NCBI GenBank assembly: GCA_021771695.1 | Contig: JAETON010000006.1 | Location: 52,245 to 116,244 of the forward strand | DNA: 64,000 nt | Source: Lachnospiraceae bacterium | GTDB taxonomy: Bacteria; Bacillota; Clostridia; Lachnospirales; Lachnospiraceae | Direction of reading: 5' to 3' | Part shown: piece by piece, positions 57,643 through 64,000 of the stretch | Numbering within the stretch: the first letter of the stretch is position 1 | Layout: each line of letters starts with the position of its first letter | Translations under genes and position numbers: made by a program | Notes under the pieces: generated by a model | Databases searched by the model: none | Told to the model about the DNA's origin: nothing | Seen by the model: the letters and a program-made list of their open reading frames with translations, nothing else

Positions 57643-58452
57643 ATGATACAAGCAGATTATCATTTACATACCAGTTTTTCATCTGATTCAAATTCTTCTA
57701 TGGAATCTATGATTCTCCATGGAATTTCTCTAGGGCTTAAGACCATATGCTTTACCGAACACCATGACATTGATTATCCAGACAATCCGGAACATTTAGA
57801 TTTTTTGGTTGATCTTCCTGCTTACAAACAGCAATTATTTCTGCTGAAAGAAAAGTATCAAAATCAAATCGAAATTAATTTTGGAATAGAACTTGGGCTG
57901 ATGCCTTCTACTCTGTCAAAATGCCATGATTTTGCAGAATCTGAAGCTTTTGATTTTATTATTGGTTCCACTCATATTGTGAACCATTTAGATCCTTACG
58001 ATTCTATTTATTTCGAAACTTACCCTTCTAAAAAGGGATTAAAAAGGTATTTTGAAGATATTTTAAACAATGTGTCATCTTATAAAGATTATTCTGTATA
58101 TGGACATTTAGATTATGCTGCAAGATATATAAATGATGAACATTTTCAATTCCATTATAAAGATTTTGGAGATTTACTTGATACGATTTTGAAACAAATT
58201 ATTTATGATGGAAACGGTATTGAAGTTAACACTGGAGGATGGAAATATGGCATGAGTGATCCGAATCCGCATCATGAAATTCTCCAAAGATATTTAGAAT
58301 TAGGCGGTGAAATATTAACTCTAGGCTCCGATGGACACTGCCCGGAACATATGGCATATGATTTCCAAAGACTGCCGGAATATTTAACTTCCCTTGGCGT
58401 TAAGTATTACACAGTTTATCGAAACCAAACACCAGAATTTATAAAATTATAA
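57643..58452 (+). CDS. PHP-domain histidinol-phosphatase (HisJ family)
   Basis: A 269-residue metal-dependent phosphatase. Metal ligands are in ADYHLHTSFSSDS, CFTEHHDIDYP, IGSTHIVN, YGHLDYAARY and LGSDGH. HisJ removes phosphate from histidinol phosphate in histidine synthesis; no other his gene is in the window. ATG 57643, seven bases after AAAGGAG, is preferred to the TTG of the track. It is transcribed alone and ends in a strong terminator. Confidence 0.9.
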   Translation: MIQADYHLHTSFSSDSNSSMESMILHGISLGLKTICFTEHHDIDYPDNPEHLDFLVDLPAYKQQLFLLKEKYQNQIEINFGIELGLMPSTLSKCHDFAESEAFDFIIGSTHIVNHLDPYDSIYFETYPSKKGLKRYFEDILNNVSSYKDYSVYGHLDYAARYINDEHFQFHYKDFGDLLDTILKQIIYDGNGIEVNTGGWKYGMSDPNPHHEILQRYLELGGEILTLGSDGHCPEHMAYDFQRLPEYLTSLGVKYYTVYRNQTPEFIKL

Positions 58453-58486
58453 TGTATGCAACCTATTTATATTGCCCATACTTTTT

Positions 58487-58529
58487 AATGCACTTTCTGA
58501 TCGATATCAGCAAGTGCATTTTTCTTTTT
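58487..58529 (+). terminator. Terminator of the PHP phosphatase gene
   Basis: AATGCACTT pairs with AAGTGCATT, with an inner CTGAT/ATCAG stem, followed on the + strand by TTTCTTTTT. Confidence 0.9.
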
Positions 58530-58583
58530 ATGCAGAAAGTCTTTTTTATAATTTCTTAAACTTTTAGAAAAGGAGGCTGTTTT

Positions 58584-59201
58584 ATGAACCGTTATGCTTA
58601 TATCCGAGTTTCCAGCAAAGATCAAAACATCGCCAGACAAGTACAGGCTATGTCAAAAGCCGGATTATTAAAAAAACAAATGTATATTGACAAACAATCA
58701 GGAAAAAATTTTAACCGTCAAAATTATCAAAAACTTTTGAAAAAACTAAACTGCGGAGATGAACTTTACATTAAGTCAATTGACCGTCTTGGACGTAACT
58801 ATGAAGAAATTATAGAACAATGGCATTATCTCACAAACACAAAAGGAATTCATATCATTGTCTTAGATTTCCCTTTATTGGATACAAGAAATCAGATCAA
58901 TGGAATTACTGGAAAATTTATTGCTGATTTAGTATTGCAGGTTCTTTCATATGTTGCACAGATAGAACGTGAGAACATTCATGAAAGACAAATGGAAGGA
59001 ATACGAATCGCACAAGAAAACGGCATTCGTTTTGGAAGACCGAAAAAAGAAAAACCAAAAGATTTCGATACACTTTATACACTTTGGGAGCAAGGAAAAA
59101 TCAGTTTAAGAGAAGCATCCAGACGTTCTGGTGTCAGTAATCACACTTTTTCCACATGGATAAACGAGAAAAACAATAAAAATTCTTGGGAAAAAATGTA
59201 G
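58584..59201 (+). CDS. Serine recombinase, resolvase/invertase family
   Basis: A 205-residue small serine recombinase. YIRVSSKDQNIARQ carries the nucleophilic serine near residue 10. SIDRLGRNYEEII and an EREN-type long helix follow. The C-terminal part (RFGRPKKEK, LREASRRSGVSNHTFSTWI) is a helix-turn-helix, as in Hin and Tn3 resolvase. AAAAGGAGG precedes the ATG. It lies directly upstream of a surface adhesin, so it may switch that gene by inversion, or be a leftover from a lost element. Confidence 0.92.
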   Translation: MNRYAYIRVSSKDQNIARQVQAMSKAGLLKKQMYIDKQSGKNFNRQNYQKLLKKLNCGDELYIKSIDRLGRNYEEIIEQWHYLTNTKGIHIIVLDFPLLDTRNQINGITGKFIADLVLQVLSYVAQIERENIHERQMEGIRIAQENGIRFGRPKKEKPKDFDTLYTLWEQGKISLREASRRSGVSNHTFSTWINEKNNKNSWEKM

Positions 59202-59377
59202 ACTTTTCTTCCCATATATATTTTACATAAATTCCTCTAAAAAAACCTTTTCAATAGTATAAATATTCTATCTTAATTTAGAATACATCAAAAGTTAAAA
59301 AAAGTCTGATTTTTTTCCCATATGAACCCTAAAAGCATTCTGTTACAAATCAATCTCAAAATGAAAGGAAGAAAAAC

Positions 59378-61795
59378 ATGAGGAAAAAAATAGCAGCCTT
59401 TTTGATTGCAATGCTCTTGATATTCACAATCATTCCGAATACTATCGGATTCGCAGAGGAAAATAGCCCTTCCACACTCACTTCTGACACCACAAAAAGT
59501 GATGTTACAGAACAAACTTCTGCGCAAGAGAATACTGAGAGTACTGAAAGCACTGAAACTACTACAAAACCACTGAAAAATCAACGTGATATTTCATATG
59601 CAGCCAGAGTCGGAGAAAAGACTTATGAAACTCTTTCAGAAGCTGTTCAAGCAATCATTGATTCCTCTGATCAAACCGGTACGATTCAAATAATGAATGA
59701 TATAGCGCAGGAAAATGGTATAAAAATTCCATCTGGGGTTAATATTACTTTGAAAGATAATGGAACACCGCATACTATTACAAGTGCCGGAAAAAATGCA
59801 CTCTTTATTGTAGAAGAAAATGCCTCTTTTGCAATAAATGGGAATTTGACTTTAACGCTAAACACTAATAATAAGAAAGCACTAATTGCCTGCCATGGTT
59901 CTTTTACGCTTAAAAATGCTACATTAGATTATCATGGTTATCAAACAAATATAGATCTGGGTTATAACCAAACCAAAGATGAAGCTGCTGTTGTTCTTGT
60001 AAGCGGTCCTAAAGCAAAATTTACTATGTACAGCGGTGTCATTCAAAATGCAAAACTTACTACTGACACTGGTGGAGTAAGAATATGCGATAATGGGACT
60101 TTTGAAATGAATGGCGGTACCATACGCAATTTCGATGCAGGTGGGTCTCTTCACACAGGAGCTGTATTCGTTTATGGTGGAACTGGTACATGGGGAAACG
60201 GAACAGCTGATTTTATCATGAATGGTGGTGTCATTGAAAATAATAAAGGCTACCGCGGTGCAGGTGTCGATGTTTACGGAGATCATAAGGATTATCGTGC
60301 ATCTATGACAATGAATGGCGGTACCATCCAAAACAACGAAGTTACCGGATGGATAGATGATGGTGGAACATCGTTTTCTGCCGGAGGAGCTGGAATTTTT
60401 ATTGAGATGAATGCTTCTGTGACTATGAATAATGGCATAATCCAAAATAATACGGTTCATAGCGGAGAAGGCGGTGGTGTATGCATCGTTGATAGTTGGA
60501 AAGAATTTGAAGAAGCATTTATAAACGCTGGAATCGATATTGACTTAGACCGTTACAGCCAGCTATATCCAGCTGCCTTTACCATGAATGATGGTACAAT
60601 TGAAAATAATAAGGCAATCATAAGTTCCCAAGGCAACGGAGATAACGGCTGCGGAGGCGGCATTTACGTTGCAAGCAATCAGGTCACCTTAAATGGCGGG
60701 AAAATTCAAAATAATACCGCTTCCAGACAAGGCGGCGGAGTTTATGTGGGATGTATTCCATACGTTCTGCATATTAAAGATGCCTTAATCACTGAAAACT
60801 CTGCTGACCTTCTTGGTGGTGGAATCTGGGCATGTCCGACTGGAGAAGTAGAAATTTGTGCTACAAACGGAGTTGCTGTCTATGATAATAAAACCGAAAG
60901 TCCACAAAACGACAATGCAGGAGATGATATCGTATCCATAAAAAAACCAGATAGCATCTATACGTTAACACTTGCAGACCGAATCTTAGGCGGCGGACAG
61001 GTATTATGGTGCCAAGATGGAGGAATTACCGATGAATCCACAAGTGGACTTGGTATGCCTGATCCTTCTGTATCCCGTTATGATTCCCAAAATCCAAAAC
61101 AGTTTACAAACATTAAAAACAGTTCCAAAACTTATGCGTTAAAAGCTGTTGTAAGCCAAAATGCAAAAAGTCTAGCACAAGAGAATGCAAAACTGATCAT
61201 TCAGAAAAATCATTCATACCGAGGTGGTGGTATTGGAACCAATGGCGGCATCGTTATGGGAGAAAAGGATCAAGATTATTCTTTGACCGTAACAAAAAAA
61301 TGGGAACAAGGAACCCCAGATTCAAAGAAAAAAGCAGTTACCGTATATCTGAAAGTTGGAGATATAAAATTAGATCCTATAACATTGAATTCAGAAAATA
61401 ACTGGAAAGCAGTTTTCAATGAATTACCAAATCCTGATTCTATTAAAGATGGAATGCAATACGCCGTCGTTGAAGACCCTGTACCCGAAAATTTCACACC
61501 AGTATATTCAGAATTAACATATGATAGAGAAAACAAAAATATGTCAATAGAAATTACAAACTTGGCGTGTACTACTGCAACGACAGAGAATACAACCACT
61601 GCGACCACAGAAAATACGACCACTATCACTAATAAAAAAACAGAAACGAAAAATCAAACAAAACAAACTACAAAGAAAACCTCTCACACAAAAACTCCTA
61701 GAACAAGAGATAACGCTAATGTTAAATTATGGATTTTCATTTTGGTATTATCCAGTTGTCTATTTGTGATGGTAGCAGCAAAGAAACAGAAATAG
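59378..61795 (+). CDS. Beta-helix surface protein with Cna-B domain and degenerate sorting motif
   Basis: An 805-residue exported protein. Signal peptide KIAAFLIAMLLIFTIIPNTIGFAEE comes first, then a Thr/Ser/Glu-rich linker. A long right-handed beta-helix made of repeats of the type MNGGTIQNN follows (FEMNGGTIRNF, FIMNGGVIENN, MTMNGGTIQNNEV, FTMNDGTIENNKA). Then comes a Cna-B-type domain (YSLTVTKKWEQGTPDSKKKAVTVYL). The Thr-rich C-terminus ends in a membrane helix (VKLWIFILVLSSCLFVMV) and KKQK. The sorting box reads TPRTRD instead of the expected PRTGD. Likely an adhesin, perhaps membrane- rather than wall-anchored. Confidence 0.88.
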   Translation: MRKKIAAFLIAMLLIFTIIPNTIGFAEENSPSTLTSDTTKSDVTEQTSAQENTESTESTETTTKPLKNQRDISYAARVGEKTYETLSEAVQAIIDSSDQTGTIQIMNDIAQENGIKIPSGVNITLKDNGTPHTITSAGKNALFIVEENASFAINGNLTLTLNTNNKKALIACHGSFTLKNATLDYHGYQTNIDLGYNQTKDEAAVVLVSGPKAKFTMYSGVIQNAKLTTDTGGVRICDNGTFEMNGGTIRNFDAGGSLHTGAVFVYGGTGTWGNGTADFIMNGGVIENNKGYRGAGVDVYGDHKDYRASMTMNGGTIQNNEVTGWIDDGGTSFSAGGAGIFIEMNASVTMNNGIIQNNTVHSGEGGGVCIVDSWKEFEEAFINAGIDIDLDRYSQLYPAAFTMNDGTIENNKAIISSQGNGDNGCGGGIYVASNQVTLNGGKIQNNTASRQGGGVYVGCIPYVLHIKDALITENSADLLGGGIWACPTGEVEICATNGVAVYDNKTESPQNDNAGDDIVSIKKPDSIYTLTLADRILGGGQVLWCQDGGITDESTSGLGMPDPSVSRYDSQNPKQFTNIKNSSKTYALKAVVSQNAKSLAQENAKLIIQKNHSYRGGGIGTNGGIVMGEKDQDYSLTVTKKWEQGTPDSKKKAVTVYLKVGDIKLDPITLNSENNWKAVFNELPNPDSIKDGMQYAVVEDPVPENFTPVYSELTYDRENKNMSIEITNLACTTATTENTTTATTENTTTITNKKTETKNQTKQTTKKTSHTKTPRTRDNANVKLWIFILVLSSCLFVMVAAKKQK

Positions 61796-61814
61796 CCAGT
61801 ACAGGAGGCAGAAA

Positions 61815-62234
61815 ATGGGACGTGGAAATCTTACAAGACAGGAAATCCAATTATTAATTAAAAATCCTTTTGTTCTTGATGTAAATAGTAACCGCATTGT
61901 TTATTCTGATGAATTTAAACAACGCTTTATGAAAGAATATCTTGCTGGAAAAGGTCCGACACAGATTTTTAAAGATGCCGGATTTAATCCTAACATTCTT
62001 GGCTCCAAACGCATTGAACGTGCTTCTGCCAGATGGAGAGAATCCTATGCCGCAGGTTCTCTTGGAAAGTATGAAAGCAGCTCTATTCCCTGCCAGCAAG
62101 ATACAAAAAAAGCAAAACATCCTTCTAGACAATATGCACAATGTCAAAAGGAATTTGAAAAATTAAAGGCTGAGAACGAACTTCTTAAAAAGGCCATTTT
62201 ACGTTTATCAGAGGATGCTGATATTTTTCTTTAA
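61815..62234 (+). CDS. HTH protein resembling IS3-type OrfA
   Basis: A 139-residue DNA-binding protein. The core RIVYSDEFKQRFMKEYLAGKGPTQIFKDAGFNPNILGSKRIERASARWRESY is the helix-turn-helix region seen in IS3-family OrfA proteins and stand-alone relatives in Lachnospiraceae. The C-terminal heptad region (FEKLKAENELLKKAILRL) is a coiled coil. No transposase partner follows. It starts 19 bases after the surface protein with AGGAGGC before its ATG, so it is in the same operon and may regulate it. Confidence 0.75.
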   Translation: MGRGNLTRQEIQLLIKNPFVLDVNSNRIVYSDEFKQRFMKEYLAGKGPTQIFKDAGFNPNILGSKRIERASARWRESYAAGSLGKYESSSIPCQQDTKKAKHPSRQYAQCQKEFEKLKAENELLKKAILRLSEDADIFL

Positions 62235-62256
62235 CAGCAATACGATTCAATTACAC

Positions 62257-62310
62257 AATGCACTTCATTATATTAGTTAATCAAACTAATATTTGAAGTG
62301 CATTTCATTT
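62257..62310 (+). terminator. Terminator of the adhesin-HTH operon
   Basis: ATGCACTTCA pairs with TGAAGTGCAT, with an inner ATATTAGTT/AACTAATAT stem, followed by TTTCATTT on the + strand. Confidence 0.8.
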
Positions 62311-62349
62311 ACTTTATCAAGAAATTACCAATAAGCGGTCTTTTCTATA

Positions 62350-62387
62350 AAGTAAAAAAAGAACCAGATTTTGATCCAGTTCTTATT
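62350..62387 (-). terminator. Terminator of the NlpC/P60 gene
   Basis: AAGAAC pairs with GTTCTT with an inner GGAT/ATCT stem, followed on the minus strand by T7. It overlaps the end of the gene by a few bases. Confidence 0.85.
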
Positions 62388-63054
62388 TTACAATTCTTCT
62401 AACCGCAACAATTTTTCTATATCTAGGATTTGATGAAATCTTAATTCCTGTTTTTCTTGTGCTGGCATGAACGATTTTATTATTTCCTATATAAATTGCC
62501 ACATGCCCACTGTAACAGATGACATCTCCCGGCTGTCTTTTTGCATAAGATACTTTTCTGCCTGCCTTCCTCTGAGAACCAGATGTTCTAGGAAGCTTAT
62601 ATCCAAAAGATCTATATACGCTTTGTACGAAACCAGAACAATCTGCTCCAGTATTTAAATTTGTGCCTCCCCAGCGATATGGGTTTCCAACAAAACGTTT
62701 GGCAAATGAAGCAACTGTAGCACCCTTATTATAAGTACTTCCTGTTAAACTTGGAGCATTTGTGTTGATATAAACATATTTCTTTAATACATAACCTGTT
62801 TTATTTCCAACTTTTACTTTTCTCCACTGTCCGCTGGTTGAATATACAGTAACCCGTGTTCCAATTTTTAATTTACGGATTACTTTTGATTTCTTTGACT
62901 TCTTTGTTCTCAGCTTGCACCAATGACGAAAAATTTTTCCACTATAGCCTGAGGCTGCTGCAACATCTCGTTGTGACTGTGTATAAAAAGATGCTGTAAA
63001 TATCATTAAAAATGCCAGCATAAATATTACTATTTTCTTTGTCATTTTTCTCAT
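62383..63054 (-). CDS. SH3 and NlpC/P60 domain cell-wall hydrolase
   Basis: A 223-residue secreted endopeptidase that cuts peptidoglycan stems. It has a signal peptide (KIVIFMLAFLMIFTASFYT), an SH3b domain from about residue 40 (CKLRTKKSKKSKVIRKLKIGTRVTVYSTSGQWRKVKVGNKTGYVLKKYV) and then NlpC/P60. Its catalytic cysteine is in NTGADCSGFVQSVYRSFG and the histidine in SGHVAIYIGNNKIVHAS. ATG 63054 has AGGAAA ten bases upstream. Confidence 0.93.
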   Translation of the reverse strand: MRKMTKKIVIFMLAFLMIFTASFYTQSQRDVAAASGYSGKIFRHWCKLRTKKSKKSKVIRKLKIGTRVTVYSTSGQWRKVKVGNKTGYVLKKYVYINTNAPSLTGSTYNKGATVASFAKRFVGNPYRWGGTNLNTGADCSGFVQSVYRSFGYKLPRTSGSQRKAGRKVSYAKRQPGDVICYSGHVAIYIGNNKIVHASTRKTGIKISSNPRYRKIVAVRRIVK

Positions 63055-63238
63055 GTTACATGTTTCCTGTTCTATTATGTTTATTACATTTTCATTACGT
63101 TTAATTGAATTTTATCATATATTCAAATTTCTGTAAAGAGTTTATGTAATATTTTCGTAATATTTAATTGTTTTTTGTAATATTTAGCAATTCTTTTAAT
63201 CTATTAATATTTTTCTGCATTTATGCTATAATAATATC

Positions 63239-63340
63239 ATTCATCAGTTCTGGAAAGAATGCGGTTCTGCCCGTATCGGAGGTGTCTAAGCTCACGGAAA
63301 GATTATTCTTAGAAACACGCTCCGGCTGATGAATTTTTTT
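63239..63340 (+). ncRNA. Candidate structured small RNA, own promoter and terminator
   Basis: TATAAT (63227-63232) with an upstream TGC extended -10 and TTAATA at -35 predicts a start at 63239. There a perfect 9-bp stem begins (ATTCATCAG) that closes with CTGATGAAT and T7 at 63326-63340. Inside are TTCT-GGAA-AGAA (a GNRA-type tetraloop), CGG-N6-CCG, and a long arm CGGAG, GTGT, CTAAG pairing CTTAG, ACAC, CTCCG. No known RNA family is recognised. Confidence 0.65.
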
Positions 63341-63383
63341 CTTTTATCATGCACATACTGTTTGAGAAAGGAGTGCCTATAAA

Positions 63384-63539
63384 ATGAAACATACAAAAAA
63401 GAATTTTACACCGCAAAATTCAAAACAAAACAATTATGATGATGATAACATTCCCGAAATTGATTTACCGGAAAACACAGATGCCGATAATATAATTCCT
63501 GATGATGTACCACGTCATGACGGTCCTGGCGGCGAATAA
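63384..63539 (+). CDS. Acidic 51-residue peptide
   Basis: Too short for the track. ATG 63384 follows GAAAGGAGTGCCTATAAA. The product begins MKHTKKNFTPQNSKQNNYDD, has an acidic middle (DNIPEIDLPENTDADN) and ends DDVPRHDGPGGE. No signal peptide or membrane helix. It lies 44 bases after the small RNA candidate's terminator and has its own terminator. A basic head, acidic body and Gly-rich tail could suit a RiPP precursor, but no modifying enzymes are near. Confidence 0.6.
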   Translation: MKHTKKNFTPQNSKQNNYDDDNIPEIDLPENTDADNIIPDDVPRHDGPGGE

Positions 63540-63545
63540 AGCAAA

Positions 63546-63590
63546 AGCCTCGTAATTACCAGCAGTAGTTACGAGGCCCTTTATATTTAA
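63546..63590 (+). terminator. Terminator of the 51-residue peptide gene
   Basis: GCCTCGTAA pairs with TTACGAGGC across a 13-base loop, followed by CCTTTATATTT, 7 bases past the stop. Confidence 0.7.
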
Positions 63591-63597
63591 AAGAACA

Positions 63598-63770
63598 AAG
63601 CGGACAAGTCCGCCTCGAACTCCCTAAATCCCTCAATCCTTGAAGGACTTGTTCCGCTTTGCGTGCTGATGTGCGGCAGCTTTCGCTGCCTTCCTTTGCA
63701 CATCATGCACATCCCGCGGAGCGTTTTTGTGGTATAGGAAATTTCAGAGGAATTTCCTATACCACAAAAA
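63598..63770. repeat. Cluster of three inverted repeats
   Basis: AAAGCGGACAAGTCC and GGACTTGTTCCGCTTT form the first stem (63598-63663), GATGTGC...GCACATC with inner CAGC/GCTG the second (about 63669-63705). The third is a perfect 20-bp stem TTTTTGTGGTATAGGAAATT around TCAGAGG (63724-63770). None has a terminator-like T-run. The 66-residue track ORF over this area is an artefact of the repeats. It probably belongs to a family of intergenic palindromic elements of Lachnospiraceae (inference). Confidence 0.7.
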
Positions 63771-63805
63771 AAGCCTAAGAAATACATTATTCCCTAGACT
63801 TCCAA

Positions 63806-63877
63806 CAGGGGCAGAGAGACTCGAACTCCCAACTGCGGTTTTGGAGACCGATGTTTTACCATTGAAACTATGCCCCT
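63806..63877 (-). tRNA. tRNA-Trp (CCA)
   Basis: A full cloverleaf on the minus strand. The acceptor arms are AGGGGCA and TGCCCCT, the anticodon stem CGGT/ACCG encloses loop CTCCAAA with anticodon CCA, and the T-arm is GGGAGTTCGAGTCTCTC. The 3' CCA is not encoded. It lies about 67 bases downstream of the 23S rRNA 3' end and is probably co-transcribed with it. Confidence 0.97.
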
Positions 63878-63944
63878 ATACGTATACCTTCAAAACATCA
63901 TACAAAATCTTTCCACATCTCTTCCCTCACACTCCGCCTTCCTT

Positions 63945-64000
63945 GGTTAAAGCCTCGACCGATTAGTGACAGTCAGCTCCATACATTGCTGTACTTCCAC
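63945..64000 (-). rRNA. 23S ribosomal RNA, 3' end (partial)
   Basis: The minus strand reads ...TGGAGCTGACTGTCACTAATCGGTCGAGGCTTTAACC, the conserved 3' end of bacterial 23S rRNA. The 3' end is set at about 63945 by the terminal AACC; the rest of the gene lies beyond the window. A tRNA-Trp gene follows. No 5S rRNA is seen downstream in the window. Confidence 0.93.

Noticed and set aside
59924-60460. 178-residue minus-strand ORF
   Set aside because: Antisense of the adhesin beta-helix repeats; its repetitiveness reflects those repeats.
63239-63340. SRP RNA, 6S RNA or a known riboswitch
   Set aside because: The conserved SRP apical loop, the 6S open bubble and familiar riboswitch cores were looked for and not found; kept as an unknown RNA.
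63587-63787. 66-residue minus-strand ORF
   Set aside because: Composed of inverted repeats with no ribosome site; treated as a repeat cluster.

Overview
The window reads as a chromosome segment of an anaerobic, low-GC Gram-positive bacterium of the class Clostridia, most likely a Lachnospiraceae-type gut commensal. The evidence is gene content and gene order: a clostridial glycolysis cluster (gap-pgk-tpiA-gpmI-eno) running into secG-rnr-smpB-ssrA; the ribosome-maturation cluster rimM-trmD / rplS-lepB-rbgA-lepB-rnhB-yraN; der-plsY-gpsA; strong GGAGG-type ribosome binding sites; A/T-rich intergenic DNA; and a meso-diaminopimelate cell wall (dapF, and a DAP-type MurE). The genus cannot be fixed from the sequence alone.

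Layout. 0-1 kb (+): a two-gene DUF3990 module resembling a toxin-antitoxin pair. 1-14.6 kb (-): housekeeping genes aroE, glpK, murE, dapF, a type-Ic aminotransferase, gpsA, plsY, der, pgeF, yraN, rnhB, lepB, rbgA, lepB and rplS. 14.6-37.7 kb (-): an inserted accessory block. It holds an IS30-family transposase, a nearly complete Tn916-like conjugation module (orf13 to orf23 equivalents, ArdA, oriT), a class B sortase, a sortable adhesin, a tandem family of four small unknown proteins, small cargo genes and a broken XRE regulator. No integrase or excisionase is present. The block sits exactly between rimM-trmD-HAD and rplS, which are normally neighbours, so the insertion split a conserved ribosomal neighbourhood. 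37.7-39.8 kb (-): HAD phosphatase, trmD, rimM. 39.9-42 kb (+): a self-regulated GntR/ABC transporter operon ending in a 24-residue membrane peptide. 42-57.5 kb (-): tmRNA, smpB, rnr, secG, eno, a Nif11-like gene, gpmI, an SOS-controlled UmuC/YolD operon, a fructosamine-kinase-like gene, tpiA, pgk, gap and a Na/Pi cotransporter. 57.6-62.3 kb (+): a PHP phosphatase, then a serine recombinase, a beta-helix surface adhesin and an HTH protein. 62.4-64 kb: an NlpC/P60 hydrolase, a new small structured RNA candidate with a small acidic peptide gene, a cluster of inverted repeats, tRNA-Trp and the 3' end of a 23S rRNA gene.

How it works together. The core supplies lower glycolysis, cell-wall precursors, phospholipid synthesis, protein export and translation quality control (tmRNA-SmpB-RNase R are adjacent). 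The accessory block still encodes every recognisable transfer function: relaxase, coupling protein, VirB4 ATPase, channel proteins and wall hydrolase. It appears to have lost its own recombination module. Many start codons in the ORF track are too far upstream; I corrected them from ribosome binding sites and overlaps. Several genes shorter than 60 codons, absent from the track, were added.
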